64,000 bases of DNA, taken from contig NZ_LMEA01000011.1 of the NCBI RefSeq assembly GCF_001425235.1, forward strand, positions 372,001 to 436,000. The letters are read 5' to 3'. The position numbers were made by a program, and so were the translations under genes. Shown here in pieces: positions 34,878 through 45,957 of the stretch. Position 1 is the first letter of the stretch. Every line of letters starts with the position of its first letter. The stretch comes from Devosia sp. Root413D1 (GTDB taxonomy: Bacteria > Pseudomonadota > Alphaproteobacteria > Rhizobiales > Devosiaceae). Under the pieces are notes generated by a model. That model ran no database searches. It was not told where the DNA came from and saw only the letters and a program-made list of their open reading frames with translations.

Positions 34878-35237
34878 ATGCAGATCGGCGAGTTGTCCGA
34901 ACGCTCGGGGCTGAGCCGCGACGCATTGCGCTTCTACGAGAAGCGCGGCCTGATCCGCGCCCGCCGGCGGCCCAACGGCTACCGCCACTATCCGGAAGCC
35001 ACGCTGTTCCTGCTCGATTATGTCCGAACGGCGCAGCGCCTCGGCTTCACTTTGGCCGAGATCGAAGCGGAGCTGCCGCTGCTGCAGGGCGAGGGGCTGA
35101 CTGCCGAGCGGGTCGAAACGATCCTCCGCGGCAAGATCGCCGTCATCGATGCCCGCATCGGTGACCTCAAGGCGTTGCGCGACGACCTGGCCGGGCGACT
35201 CTCCGATGTCTGTCCGCTCATCGCCGCCGGGCAGTAG
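34878..35237 (+). CDS. MerR-family transcriptional regulator
   Basis: 119 residues. The winged helix is IGELSERSGLSRDALRFYEK, RGLIRARRRPNGYRHYPE, and the dimerisation helix follows (AVIDARIGDLKALRDDLAGR). A single Cys (DVCPLIAAGQ) near the C-terminus may contribute to ligand or metal sensing, but the multi-Cys signature of mercury, copper or zinc sensors is absent. GGGAG lies eight bases before the ATG chosen; an ATG six bases earlier is too close. It is divergent from the membrane protein it probably controls. Confidence 0.85.
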   Translation: MQIGELSERSGLSRDALRFYEKRGLIRARRRPNGYRHYPEATLFLLDYVRTAQRLGFTLAEIEAELPLLQGEGLTAERVETILRGKIAVIDARIGDLKALRDDLAGRLSDVCPLIAAGQ

Positions 35238-35263
35238 CGATTGCCGCTAGACGGAGCATCATT

Positions 35264-35734
35264 TTGGTAAGCTTGGCGACCCCGGATTTCATCGCGCTGC
35301 AGCGCGACCTCGCCACCCCGATCCCTGCCCCGGCATGGCCCGATGGCGCCGGCCTCACGGCCTTTGATGTCGCCGACGTCAAAGCCATCCACGCCCTGCT
35401 GCAACGCGCCTACGCCAACGGCTTCGGCGGCGTCACACCCGATTGGCTGGATTGGTGGGAAGCTTTGCGCGCCGACAGCGAATTCGAGCCTGCCCTCTGC
35501 TTCGTCGCCAAGGCGGAGGGCGAGGTGGTCGGCTTCTGCCTCTGCTGGACCTCGAGCTTCGTCAAAGACCTGGTGGTCGCGCCGGAGTGGCACGGCCAAG
35601 GCCTCGGCGCGGCGCTGCTGGCGACCGCAATGACGGCGCTGCGGGAGCGCGGGGCGAGCATCGTGCAGCTGAAGGTGGTGACGGCCAACGCCGGAGCACG
35701 GCGGCTCTATGAGCGGCTGGGCTTCGTCGCCTGA
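35264..35734 (+). CDS. GNAT-family N-acetyltransferase
   Basis: 156 residues beginning with TTG after CGGAGC. The acetyl-CoA binding motif is VKDLVVAPEWHGQGLGAALL and the following helix AMTALRERGASIVQLKVVTA, then ANAGARRLYERLGFV completes the fold. The acceptor substrate is unknown. It runs in the same direction as the MerR gene, 26 bases downstream. Confidence 0.85.
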   Translation: MVSLATPDFIALQRDLATPIPAPAWPDGAGLTAFDVADVKAIHALLQRAYANGFGGVTPDWLDWWEALRADSEFEPALCFVAKAEGEVVGFCLCWTSSFVKDLVVAPEWHGQGLGAALLATAMTALRERGASIVQLKVVTANAGARRLYERLGFVA

Positions 35735-35744
35735 GCAGACCGCT

Positions 35745-37058
35745 CTAGGAGACGACACGTGGTCCTGATTTCGAACCGAGCTTGGTCACCAGCAACTGGT
35801 TGAGGCGCAGCTTGTCGGCATCGACCACCTCGAACAGGTAGCCGCCGGCTTCCACCTTGTCGCCCTTGCGGGCGGCGCGGCGGAGGTTGTGGACAATGAA
35901 ACCACCAATGGTCTCGTAAGCGCCATCGTGCGGAAAGCTCTTCATGTTGAGGGCGCGCACCACGTCCACTACCGGGGCGACGCCGTCGACCAGCCAGCTG
36001 CCGTCGTCGCGGCGCATGATCGCCTCTTCCTCGAACGGGTTGGCCAGCCCTTGCATCAGCGCACCCATCAGGTCCTTGAAGGTGACGACGCCGACGACAT
36101 GCGCATACTCGCTGACCACCACGGCAAACCCGGTGCCCTTGGCCTGAAATTCGGCCAGCACCTCCCAGACATTGAGCGTGTCCGGCACCGACAGCACATC
36201 GCGCCTCGCCTTGGCGAAATCCACCGGCGCGTCGCGGTCCATCACCGTCGCCAGCACGTCCTCGGCGCGCACGCAGCCGATCACCTCGTCGATGCCGCCA
36301 TCGCAGATCGGATAATGCGAGAACGGCCGGCGGCGAACCTTCTCCTGCTGCACCTCCAGCGGATCGCTGAGGTCGAGATAGACGATCTCGTCGCGCACCG
36401 TCATCACCGAGGTGACGCTGCGCAGTTCCAGCGCGAGCACGTTCTCGATCAGCCGGCGTTCCTTCTTCATCAAGGCGCCGGATTTCTCGCCGCCGGCGAG
36501 GATCATGCGGAAATCCTCGGTAGTCACCTCGTCGGCTGGGCCCGATGGAGCCAGATGCAGCCGGGCGATCAGCCAGTCCGAGATGCCGCTGAACAGCCAG
36601 ACCAGCGGCCGCAGTACCGCGACCGCGGCCTCCGGGAACCACACCAGCGCCAGCGCCACCTGCTCGGGGATCAGCATGCCGATGCGCTTCGGGATCAGGT
36701 CAGCGAACAGGATGAACAGCGTCGTGGTGAGGCAGAAGGCGAGGATCGAGCCGACCGGTCCGGCAAAGCTCCCTGCCCCGGCGCCGGCCAGCGCATCGGC
36801 GAACATCGGCCCGACCAGCCCGTCGCCGATCACGCCGGCAAGGATCGAGATCGAGTTGATGGCGATCTGGAACGCCGTGATGATGTTGCCCGCATCGGCG
36901 CGCAGCGCGGTGAAGCGGATGGCCCGGCTGTCACCGCCCTCGGCCAGCGCCCGAATCCGCACCTCGCGCGCCGCGGCAAACGCAATCTCCGACATCGAGA
37001 TGATGGAACTTGCGCCCACCAGCAGCGCCAAGAGGATGAGCCCGAGCAACGGTGACAT
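35745..37058 (-). CDS. CNNM/HlyC-CorC family membrane protein
   Basis: 437 residues. An N-terminal DUF21 transmembrane domain (SPLLGLILLALLVGASSIIS, SEIAFAAAREVRIRALAEGG) is followed by a CBS pair (VMTVRDEIVYLDLSDPLEV, VIGCVRAEDVLATV, GTGFAVVVSEYAHVVGVVTF) and a C-terminal CorC_HlyC domain (DGAYETIGGFIVHNLRRAAR). Relatives are involved in magnesium export or resistance; some were named hemolysins. It lies 72 bases beyond the glycogen operon. Confidence 0.9.
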   Translation of the reverse strand: MSPLLGLILLALLVGASSIISMSEIAFAAAREVRIRALAEGGDSRAIRFTALRADAGNIITAFQIAINSISILAGVIGDGLVGPMFADALAGAGAGSFAGPVGSILAFCLTTTLFILFADLIPKRIGMLIPEQVALALVWFPEAAVAVLRPLVWLFSGISDWLIARLHLAPSGPADEVTTEDFRMILAGGEKSGALMKKERRLIENVLALELRSVTSVMTVRDEIVYLDLSDPLEVQQEKVRRRPFSHYPICDGGIDEVIGCVRAEDVLATVMDRDAPVDFAKARRDVLSVPDTLNVWEVLAEFQAKGTGFAVVVSEYAHVVGVVTFKDLMGALMQGLANPFEEEAIMRRDDGSWLVDGVAPVVDVVRALNMKSFPHDGAYETIGGFIVHNLRRAARKGDKVEAGGYLFEVVDADKLRLNQLLVTKLGSKSGPRVVS

Positions 37059-37130
37059 GCGGAACCTCGTGCAACATGCTGGAACGACCCATCAATGTCA
37101 CATCGGCGGCCCGCGGCCAAACCGCCACCG

Positions 37131-39284
37131 CTACTCCGTCGGCGTTTGCTCCGGCGGCTCGTCGTTCGGCATCTCCTCCGGCGGCACACCCGGCACGTTG
37201 TCGGGCTGCGGCGGCGGTTGCGGCGTTTCCGGCTGTACCGGGATCTCCTGCGGCGGCACCGGGACCTCGGGTTTGCTCGGCGGGATCTGCCCCTTGAGCA
37301 GCACCACCACCGAGCGGGGCGGCAGGGTTGCCGCGCGGTCGGCGACCGGCAGCACGGCCTGGTCGTCGGAAACGAGGCCGACGGTCCAGTAGCCCTCGGG
37401 CAGCCGCGCCAGCACCGGGTCGATCCGGCGGTTGAACCAGACGATCAGATCCTCCTCGGCGGTTTGCAGCCGCATGCCGAGCACTGAGGCGCCGGCGTCG
37501 TTCCAGTCGCCCTCGTTCATCTCGCGCCCATCCGGATGGAGCCACGCGACATCGCGCACGCCGTGCTTGGTCTGCCCCGAAAGGAAATGGTCGTGGGTCA
37601 GCGCCGGATGCATGCGGCGGAACTCGGCTAACGCCGAGACGAAATCCACCAGCGTGCCGTCGGCGTTCTCCCAGTCGACCCAGGTGATTTCGTTGTCCTG
37701 CGCATAGGCATTGTTGTTGCCGCGCTGGGTGCGGCCGAACTCGTCGCCCTGCTGGATCAGCGGCAGGCCACGGCTCACAAACAGCGTCGCCAGCAGCGCC
37801 CGCACGTCACGGCGGCGTGCGGCGTTGATCTTCTCGTCGTCGGTGGGGCCTTCGACGCCGCAGTTCCACGAGTGGTTGTTGTTGTGCCCGTCGCGGTTGC
37901 CCTCGCCATTCGCCTCGTTGTGCTTGTCGAGATAGGAGACAAGATCGGCGAGCGTGAAGCCGTCATGCACCGCCAGCATGTTGACGCCAGCGCTGGGCTT
38001 CCTGCCCGCAAAGTCGAAGATCTCGGCCGAACCGGCAACCTTGCCGGCAAGCGCCCCGATCTTGCCCTGGTCGCCGCGCCAGAACGAGCGGACATCGTCG
38101 CGGTAGCTGTCGTTCCACTCGCGGAATTCCTTGCCGAACTGCCCGAGCTGGTAACCCCCTGGACCCGGGTCCCACGGCTCGGCCACGAGGATCGACTTGC
38201 TGAGCACCGGATCGGCCTTGATCAGCTGCAGCATCCGGGCGTTCGGATTGAACCCCGGCTCGCGCCCGAGGATCGGGGCGAGGTCGAAGCGGAAGCCCGA
38301 AACGCCCATTTCCTCCACCCAGTAGCGGAGGCTTTCGATCACCAGCCGCTGCGTCGCCGGGTGGTCGGCGCGCAGCGTGTTGCCGGTGCCGGCATCGTTC
38401 ACCAGCACCTTTTTCCCGCCGGCGTCGACGAACCGGTAGTAGGTCATGGCGTCGAGCCCCATCAGGCTCAGCATCGGCCCGTTGGCGTCGCCCTCGCCGG
38501 TGTGGTTGTAGACCACGTCGAGGATCACCGAGATGCCCGCCTTGCGGTAGACATCGGTCATGTTGCGCAACTCCTGCGGGCCGCGTGGCGCGAGGCGCGG
38601 GTCGACCGCGAAATAGCTGACCGGGTTGTAGCCCCAGGCGTTGGTGAGCCCCATCGCCGGCAGGTGGCCATCGTCGATGAACGCTGCGATCGGCATCAGC
38701 TCGACGGTGTCGACGCCGAGATAGCGCAGGTGATCCACCACCCGCTTGGTGGTCAGGCCGGCCAATGTGCCGCGCAGCGGCCCCTGCACCGAGGGGTGGC
38801 GCATGGTGTAGCCGCGCACGTTGAGCTCATAGAACAGCCCCGGCGTCTTGCGGCGCGGCGCCGCGTTCTTGTTGTCGGCGGCAAGCACGATCGCCTTGGG
38901 GATCAGCGGCGCCGTGTCCACCGCCTCATCGCGATTGAGGCGCAGCCGCGGCGAGCGCACGAAGGGGCGGTCGAGCCGCCGCGCATAGGGGTCGACCAGC
39001 AGCTTGTTGGGATCAAAGAAATAGCCCTGGTCGGGATCGTAACGGCCGTCGGCGCGCAGGCCGTATTTGGCCCCTGCCCCGATATTGCCGATCAGCCCGA
39101 ACCAAATGTGGTTCTCGTGCCCGTCGAGCGCGATGCGCGCCGTTTCCTGGTCGAGCTCGTCATAGATCGATACCCAGATCACCGTCGCCGTCTCTGAATA
39201 GACGGCGAAGTTCACGCCCTCGGCGGTGAGGGTCGCGCCAAGCTTCTCCGGGCTGCCAGCGCCCGGCACCAACACTGGTTTCAC
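37131..39284 (-). CDS. glgX: Glycogen debranching enzyme GlgX
   Basis: 717 residues, GH13 isoamylase type. An N-terminal carbohydrate-binding domain (GVNFAVYSETATVIWVSIYD) leads to the barrel with VVYNHTGEGDANGP, the nucleophile Asp in GFRFDLAPILG, the acid Glu in ILVAEPWDPG and AVHDGFTLADLVSY. It removes the short branches left by GlgP. The start is GTG, 13 bases after the pgm stop, with GAAGG upstream. The last ~50 residues are a Pro/Glu-rich tail (PEVPVPPQEIPVQPETPQPP) beyond the usual domain. It is last in the glg operon. Confidence 0.93.
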   Translation of the reverse strand: MKPVLVPGAGSPEKLGATLTAEGVNFAVYSETATVIWVSIYDELDQETARIALDGHENHIWFGLIGNIGAGAKYGLRADGRYDPDQGYFFDPNKLLVDPYARRLDRPFVRSPRLRLNRDEAVDTAPLIPKAIVLAADNKNAAPRRKTPGLFYELNVRGYTMRHPSVQGPLRGTLAGLTTKRVVDHLRYLGVDTVELMPIAAFIDDGHLPAMGLTNAWGYNPVSYFAVDPRLAPRGPQELRNMTDVYRKAGISVILDVVYNHTGEGDANGPMLSLMGLDAMTYYRFVDAGGKKVLVNDAGTGNTLRADHPATQRLVIESLRYWVEEMGVSGFRFDLAPILGREPGFNPNARMLQLIKADPVLSKSILVAEPWDPGPGGYQLGQFGKEFREWNDSYRDDVRSFWRGDQGKIGALAGKVAGSAEIFDFAGRKPSAGVNMLAVHDGFTLADLVSYLDKHNEANGEGNRDGHNNNHSWNCGVEGPTDDEKINAARRRDVRALLATLFVSRGLPLIQQGDEFGRTQRGNNNAYAQDNEITWVDWENADGTLVDFVSALAEFRRMHPALTHDHFLSGQTKHGVRDVAWLHPDGREMNEGDWNDAGASVLGMRLQTAEEDLIVWFNRRIDPVLARLPEGYWTVGLVSDDQAVLPVADRAATLPPRSVVVLLKGQIPPSKPEVPVPPQEIPVQPETPQPPPQPDNVPGVPPEEMPNDEPPEQTPTE

Positions 39285-39297
39285 GGCTACCGGGCCT

Positions 39298-42373
<3,076 letters not shown>

Positions 42374-42385
42374 CTGCTCCGCCAG

Positions 42386-43657
42386 TTACTTGCTCGCCAG
42401 GTACTTGTCGATCATCGGCTGGGTGACCAGCGTCACCCCCTCGGCAGTGCGCCGGAACCACTGCGCGTCGAACGCCGGATCCTCGCCCACCACCAACCCT
42501 TCGGGCACGTGCACGCCGCGATCCACCACCACCTTCTTCAGCCGCGCGCCGCGTCCGATGGTGCAGTAAGGCAGCACCACCGCCTCGTGCAGTTCCGAGT
42601 ACGAATGCACCCGGCTGCCGGTCGAGAGCAGCGTGCGGTCGAGCGCACCACCCGAGATGATGCAGTCGCCGGAGACCAGCGAGTTCACCGCCGAGCCGCG
42701 ACGGCCGTCGAAATCGTGCACGAACTTGGCCGGCGGGGTGATCTCGGCAAAGGTCCAGATCGGCCAGTCGCGGTCGTAGAGATCGAGCTGCGGGGTTACA
42801 TCGCAGAGGTCGATATTGGCCTTCCAGTAAGCATCGACCGTGCCCACATCGCGCCAATAGGCGACATCCTCGTTGGCCGAACGGACGCAGGAGCGCGGGA
42901 AGCGATGCGCCCAGGCCGAGCCGTTCTTGACGATATAGGGGATGATGTCCTTGCCGAAGTCGCGTGACGAGCCTTCGGTGGCGGCGTCGCGGCGCAGCTG
43001 CTCCATCAGGAAGCGCGTCTCGAACACATAGATGCCCATCGAGGCCAGCGCATAGTCCGGCTTGTCGGGGATCCCCGGCGGGTCCTTTGGTTTTTCGACG
43101 AAATCGACGATCCGGTCGCGCCCGTCCACCGCCATCACGCCGAAGCCGGTGGCTTCCATGCGCGGCACCTCGAGGCAGCCGATCGTCACATCGGCCCCGG
43201 TGTCCACATGCTGCCGGAGCATGATCTCGTAGTCCATCTTGTAGATGTGGTCGCCGGCCAGGAGCACGATGTAGCGCGGGCCGTAATCCTCGATGATGTC
43301 CATGTTCTGGTACACAGCATCGGCAGTGCCCTCATACCACTGCGTCTCCGACACGCGCTGCGACGCCGGCAGCACGTCGAAACTCTCGTTTCGCTCGGTC
43401 CTGAGGAAGTTCCAGCCGCGCTGCAGGTGCCGGATCAGCGAGTGCGCCTGATACTGCGTCGCCACCGAAATGCGTCGGATGCCGGAGTTCAGCGCGTTAC
43501 TGAGCGCGAAATCGATGATGCGGGACTTGCCGCCGAAATACACCGCCGGCTTGGCGCGCCGGTCGGTCAATTCGAACAGGCGGGTTCCTCGTCCCCCCGC
43601 CAGCACATACGCCATCGCCTCACGCGCCAGCGGCGATGGTGTCCGGTAGTCTGCCAT
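42386..43657 (-). CDS. glgC: Glucose-1-phosphate adenylyltransferase
   Basis: 423 residues. [20 protein letters not shown] is the nucleotide-binding and catalytic start; [36 protein letters not shown] and GFVEKP-like [12 protein letters not shown] follow, then a left-handed beta-helix C-terminus. It makes ADP-glucose, the committed and allosterically controlled step of glycogen synthesis. Confidence 0.96.
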   Translation of the reverse strand: MADYRTPSPLAREAMAYVLAGGRGTRLFELTDRRAKPAVYFGGKSRIIDFALSNALNSGIRRISVATQYQAHSLIRHLQRGWNFLRTERNESFDVLPASQRVSETQWYEGTADAVYQNMDIIEDYGPRYIVLLAGDHIYKMDYEIMLRQHVDTGADVTIGCLEVPRMEATGFGVMAVDGRDRIVDFVEKPKDPPGIPDKPDYALASMGIYVFETRFLMEQLRRDAATEGSSRDFGKDIIPYIVKNGSAWAHRFPRSCVRSANEDVAYWRDVGTVDAYWKANIDLCDVTPQLDLYDRDWPIWTFAEITPPAKFVHDFDGRRGSAVNSLVSGDCIISGGALDRTLLSTGSRVHSYSELHEAVVLPYCTIGRGARLKKVVVDRGVHVPEGLVVGEDPAFDAQWFRRTAEGVTLVTQPMIDKYLASK

Positions 43658-43758
43658 GCTTCCCTCCCCTCGGGGCGTGATCAGCTGTTCCGATCACGCG
43701 ACACACACAAAGCACTCTTACGTCCCGTTTATGCGGGATCGTATTCAGTCAGTCCCGC

Positions 43759-45951
43759 CTAGGCGGGGTCATACTTCAGGTAAAGCGTCGACATTGGCGG
43801 CAGGTAGAGGTCGGCGTACGGTCCGAGCCCTTCCACTTCGCTCGCCTTGGCCAGCACCCGGCCCTGGTTCCCCTTATTGGTTCCGCCGTAAAAACCGGCA
43901 TCGGTGTTCAGTCGTTCCACCCACCGTCCGGCCAGCGGCATCGGCACGCGGTAGCCCTCGCGCGGCGTCGGCGTCATATTCGAGATCACCACCACCGGAT
44001 GCTCGCCCGGCGCCTTGCGGGTCCAGGCGAACACCGAGTTGCTCTGGTCATTGCCGATCAGCCACTCAAAGCCTTCCGGCTCGTTGTCGCGGGCATAGAG
44101 CGAGGGCAACTCGCGATAGAGCGCGTTGAGGTCGGTGACCAGCCGACGGATGCCCTCGTGCGCGGGTGCTTCGAGCAACCACCAGTCGAGCCCCTTGGCC
44201 TCGTTCCATTCCTCGCGCTGCGCGTATTCCTGGCCCATGAACAGGAGCTTCTTGCCGGGCCAGCCCCACATGAAGCCGTAATAGGCGCGCAGGCCCGCGA
44301 ACTGGCCCCAGTCATCGCCGCCCATCTTACTGAGCAGCGAGCCCTTGCCATGCACCACTTCGTCATGGCTCAGCGGCAGGATGAAGTTCTCCGCGTAACC
44401 ATAGAGCGCCGCGAAGGTCATATCGTTGTGGTGGTACTTCCGGTGCACCGGATTACGGCTCATGTAGCGCAGGGTGTCGTTCATGAACCCCATGTTCCAC
44501 TTGAAGCCGAAGCCCAGCCCGCCCTTGTCGACCGGCGCGCTCACGCCGCTCCACGAGGTCGATTCCTCGGCGATCATCATCACCCCAGGATGTAGCCGGT
44601 AGGCCTCCTGGTTGACGCGCTTCAGGAACTCGACCGCCTCGAGATTGTGGTTGCCGCCGAACTGGTTGGGGATCCACTGCCCGGCCTGACGCGAGTAATC
44701 GAGGTAGAGCATCGAGGCGACCGCATCGACGCGCAGCCCGTCGAGGTGGAAGGCCTCGAGCCAGTACAGCGCATTGTTGACGAGGAAGCTCACCACTTCC
44801 TTGCGCCCGAAATTGTAGATCGCGGTGTTCCAGTCCGGGTGGTAGCCCTGCCGCGGATCGGCGTGCTCGTAGAGCGCGGTGCCGTCGAAGCGGGCCAGCC
44901 CATGCTCGTCGGTGGGGAAATGCGCCGGCACCCAGTCGAGGATCACCCCGAGCCCCGCGGCATGCGCCTTGTCGACGAAATGCGCAAAGCCCCTGGGGTC
45001 GCCGAACCGCGCCGTCGGCGCATAGAGCCCGGTCGGCTGGTAGCCCCAGCTCGGATCGAACGGATGCTCGGTGATCGGCATCAGTTCGATATGGGTGAAA
45101 CCGCTATCGGCGGCATAGGGGATCAGCTGCTCGGCCAACTGCTCATAGCTCATGAATGAGCCATCGGCGCGCCGCCGCCAGGAGCCCAGGTGCACCTCGT
45201 AGATCGACACGGGCTTGCGCCGCCAGTCGATCCTGGCGCGCTCTTTCATATACTTGGCGTCAGTCCATTCGAACGGCTTGGGATCGGCGATCATCGAGGC
45301 GGTCTTGGGCCGCAGCTCCGATTGCCGCGCGAACGGATCGGCCTTCAGCGGCCTGAGCTTGCCGTCCGGGCCGACGATCTCGAACTTGTAGACCTCGCCC
45401 GGCCCGACATTGGGCACGAACACTTCCCAGACGCCGGTATTGATCCGCACCCGCATCGGGTGCCGCCGGCCATCCCACTCGTTGAACGGCCCGACCACGC
45501 TGACGCGTTTGGCGTTGGGCGCCCACACCGCAAAATGCGTGCCGTTGACGCCCTCGAACTCCATCGCATGGGCGCCGAGCTTGTCGAACAGCCTGAGGTG
45601 CGAGCCCTCGCCGATATAGTAATCGTCCATCGGCCCGAGCACTGGCCCGAAGCTGTAGGGGTCGAGGACGTTCCACTCCCCACCGTCGTTGCGGGCGTGG
45701 TAGTTCACCGGCTGCAGCTTGTTGAGCTTGACGAGGCCCTCGAAGAAGCCGTCGCCGCGCGGCTCGAGCTCCCCGAGAATGCGGTTATCCATGGTGCGGG
45801 CCGAAACGGACTCGGCATGCGGAATGAAGGTCCGAGCCACCCAGGCGCCATCGACCTCATGCAGGCCGAGGATGCCGAACGGATCGGAATGACGGCCCGC
45901 GACGATCGAACGGACGTCGCTGTCAGCTGCCTGCCACTTGGACTTGGTCAA
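43759..45951 (-). CDS. glgB: 1,4-alpha-glucan branching enzyme
   Basis: 730 residues, GH13. Two N-terminal carbohydrate-binding domains (DPFGILGLHEVDGAWVARTF; HFAVWAPNAKRVSVVGPFNE) precede the barrel, with LDWVPAHFPTDEHGL, the nucleophile in GLRVDAVASMLYLDYSR, the acid Glu in MIAEESTSW and LPLSHDEVVHGKGSL. It introduces alpha-1,6 branches. The palindrome CCCGCCTAGGCGGG spans its stop codon. It is six bases downstream of glgP. Confidence 0.96.
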   Translation of the reverse strand: MTKSKWQAADSDVRSIVAGRHSDPFGILGLHEVDGAWVARTFIPHAESVSARTMDNRILGELEPRGDGFFEGLVKLNKLQPVNYHARNDGGEWNVLDPYSFGPVLGPMDDYYIGEGSHLRLFDKLGAHAMEFEGVNGTHFAVWAPNAKRVSVVGPFNEWDGRRHPMRVRINTGVWEVFVPNVGPGEVYKFEIVGPDGKLRPLKADPFARQSELRPKTASMIADPKPFEWTDAKYMKERARIDWRRKPVSIYEVHLGSWRRRADGSFMSYEQLAEQLIPYAADSGFTHIELMPITEHPFDPSWGYQPTGLYAPTARFGDPRGFAHFVDKAHAAGLGVILDWVPAHFPTDEHGLARFDGTALYEHADPRQGYHPDWNTAIYNFGRKEVVSFLVNNALYWLEAFHLDGLRVDAVASMLYLDYSRQAGQWIPNQFGGNHNLEAVEFLKRVNQEAYRLHPGVMMIAEESTSWSGVSAPVDKGGLGFGFKWNMGFMNDTLRYMSRNPVHRKYHHNDMTFAALYGYAENFILPLSHDEVVHGKGSLLSKMGGDDWGQFAGLRAYYGFMWGWPGKKLLFMGQEYAQREEWNEAKGLDWWLLEAPAHEGIRRLVTDLNALYRELPSLYARDNEPEGFEWLIGNDQSNSVFAWTRKAPGEHPVVVISNMTPTPREGYRVPMPLAGRWVERLNTDAGFYGGTNKGNQGRVLAKASEVEGLGPYADLYLPPMSTLYLKYDPA

Positions 45952-45957
45952 ACCCCA

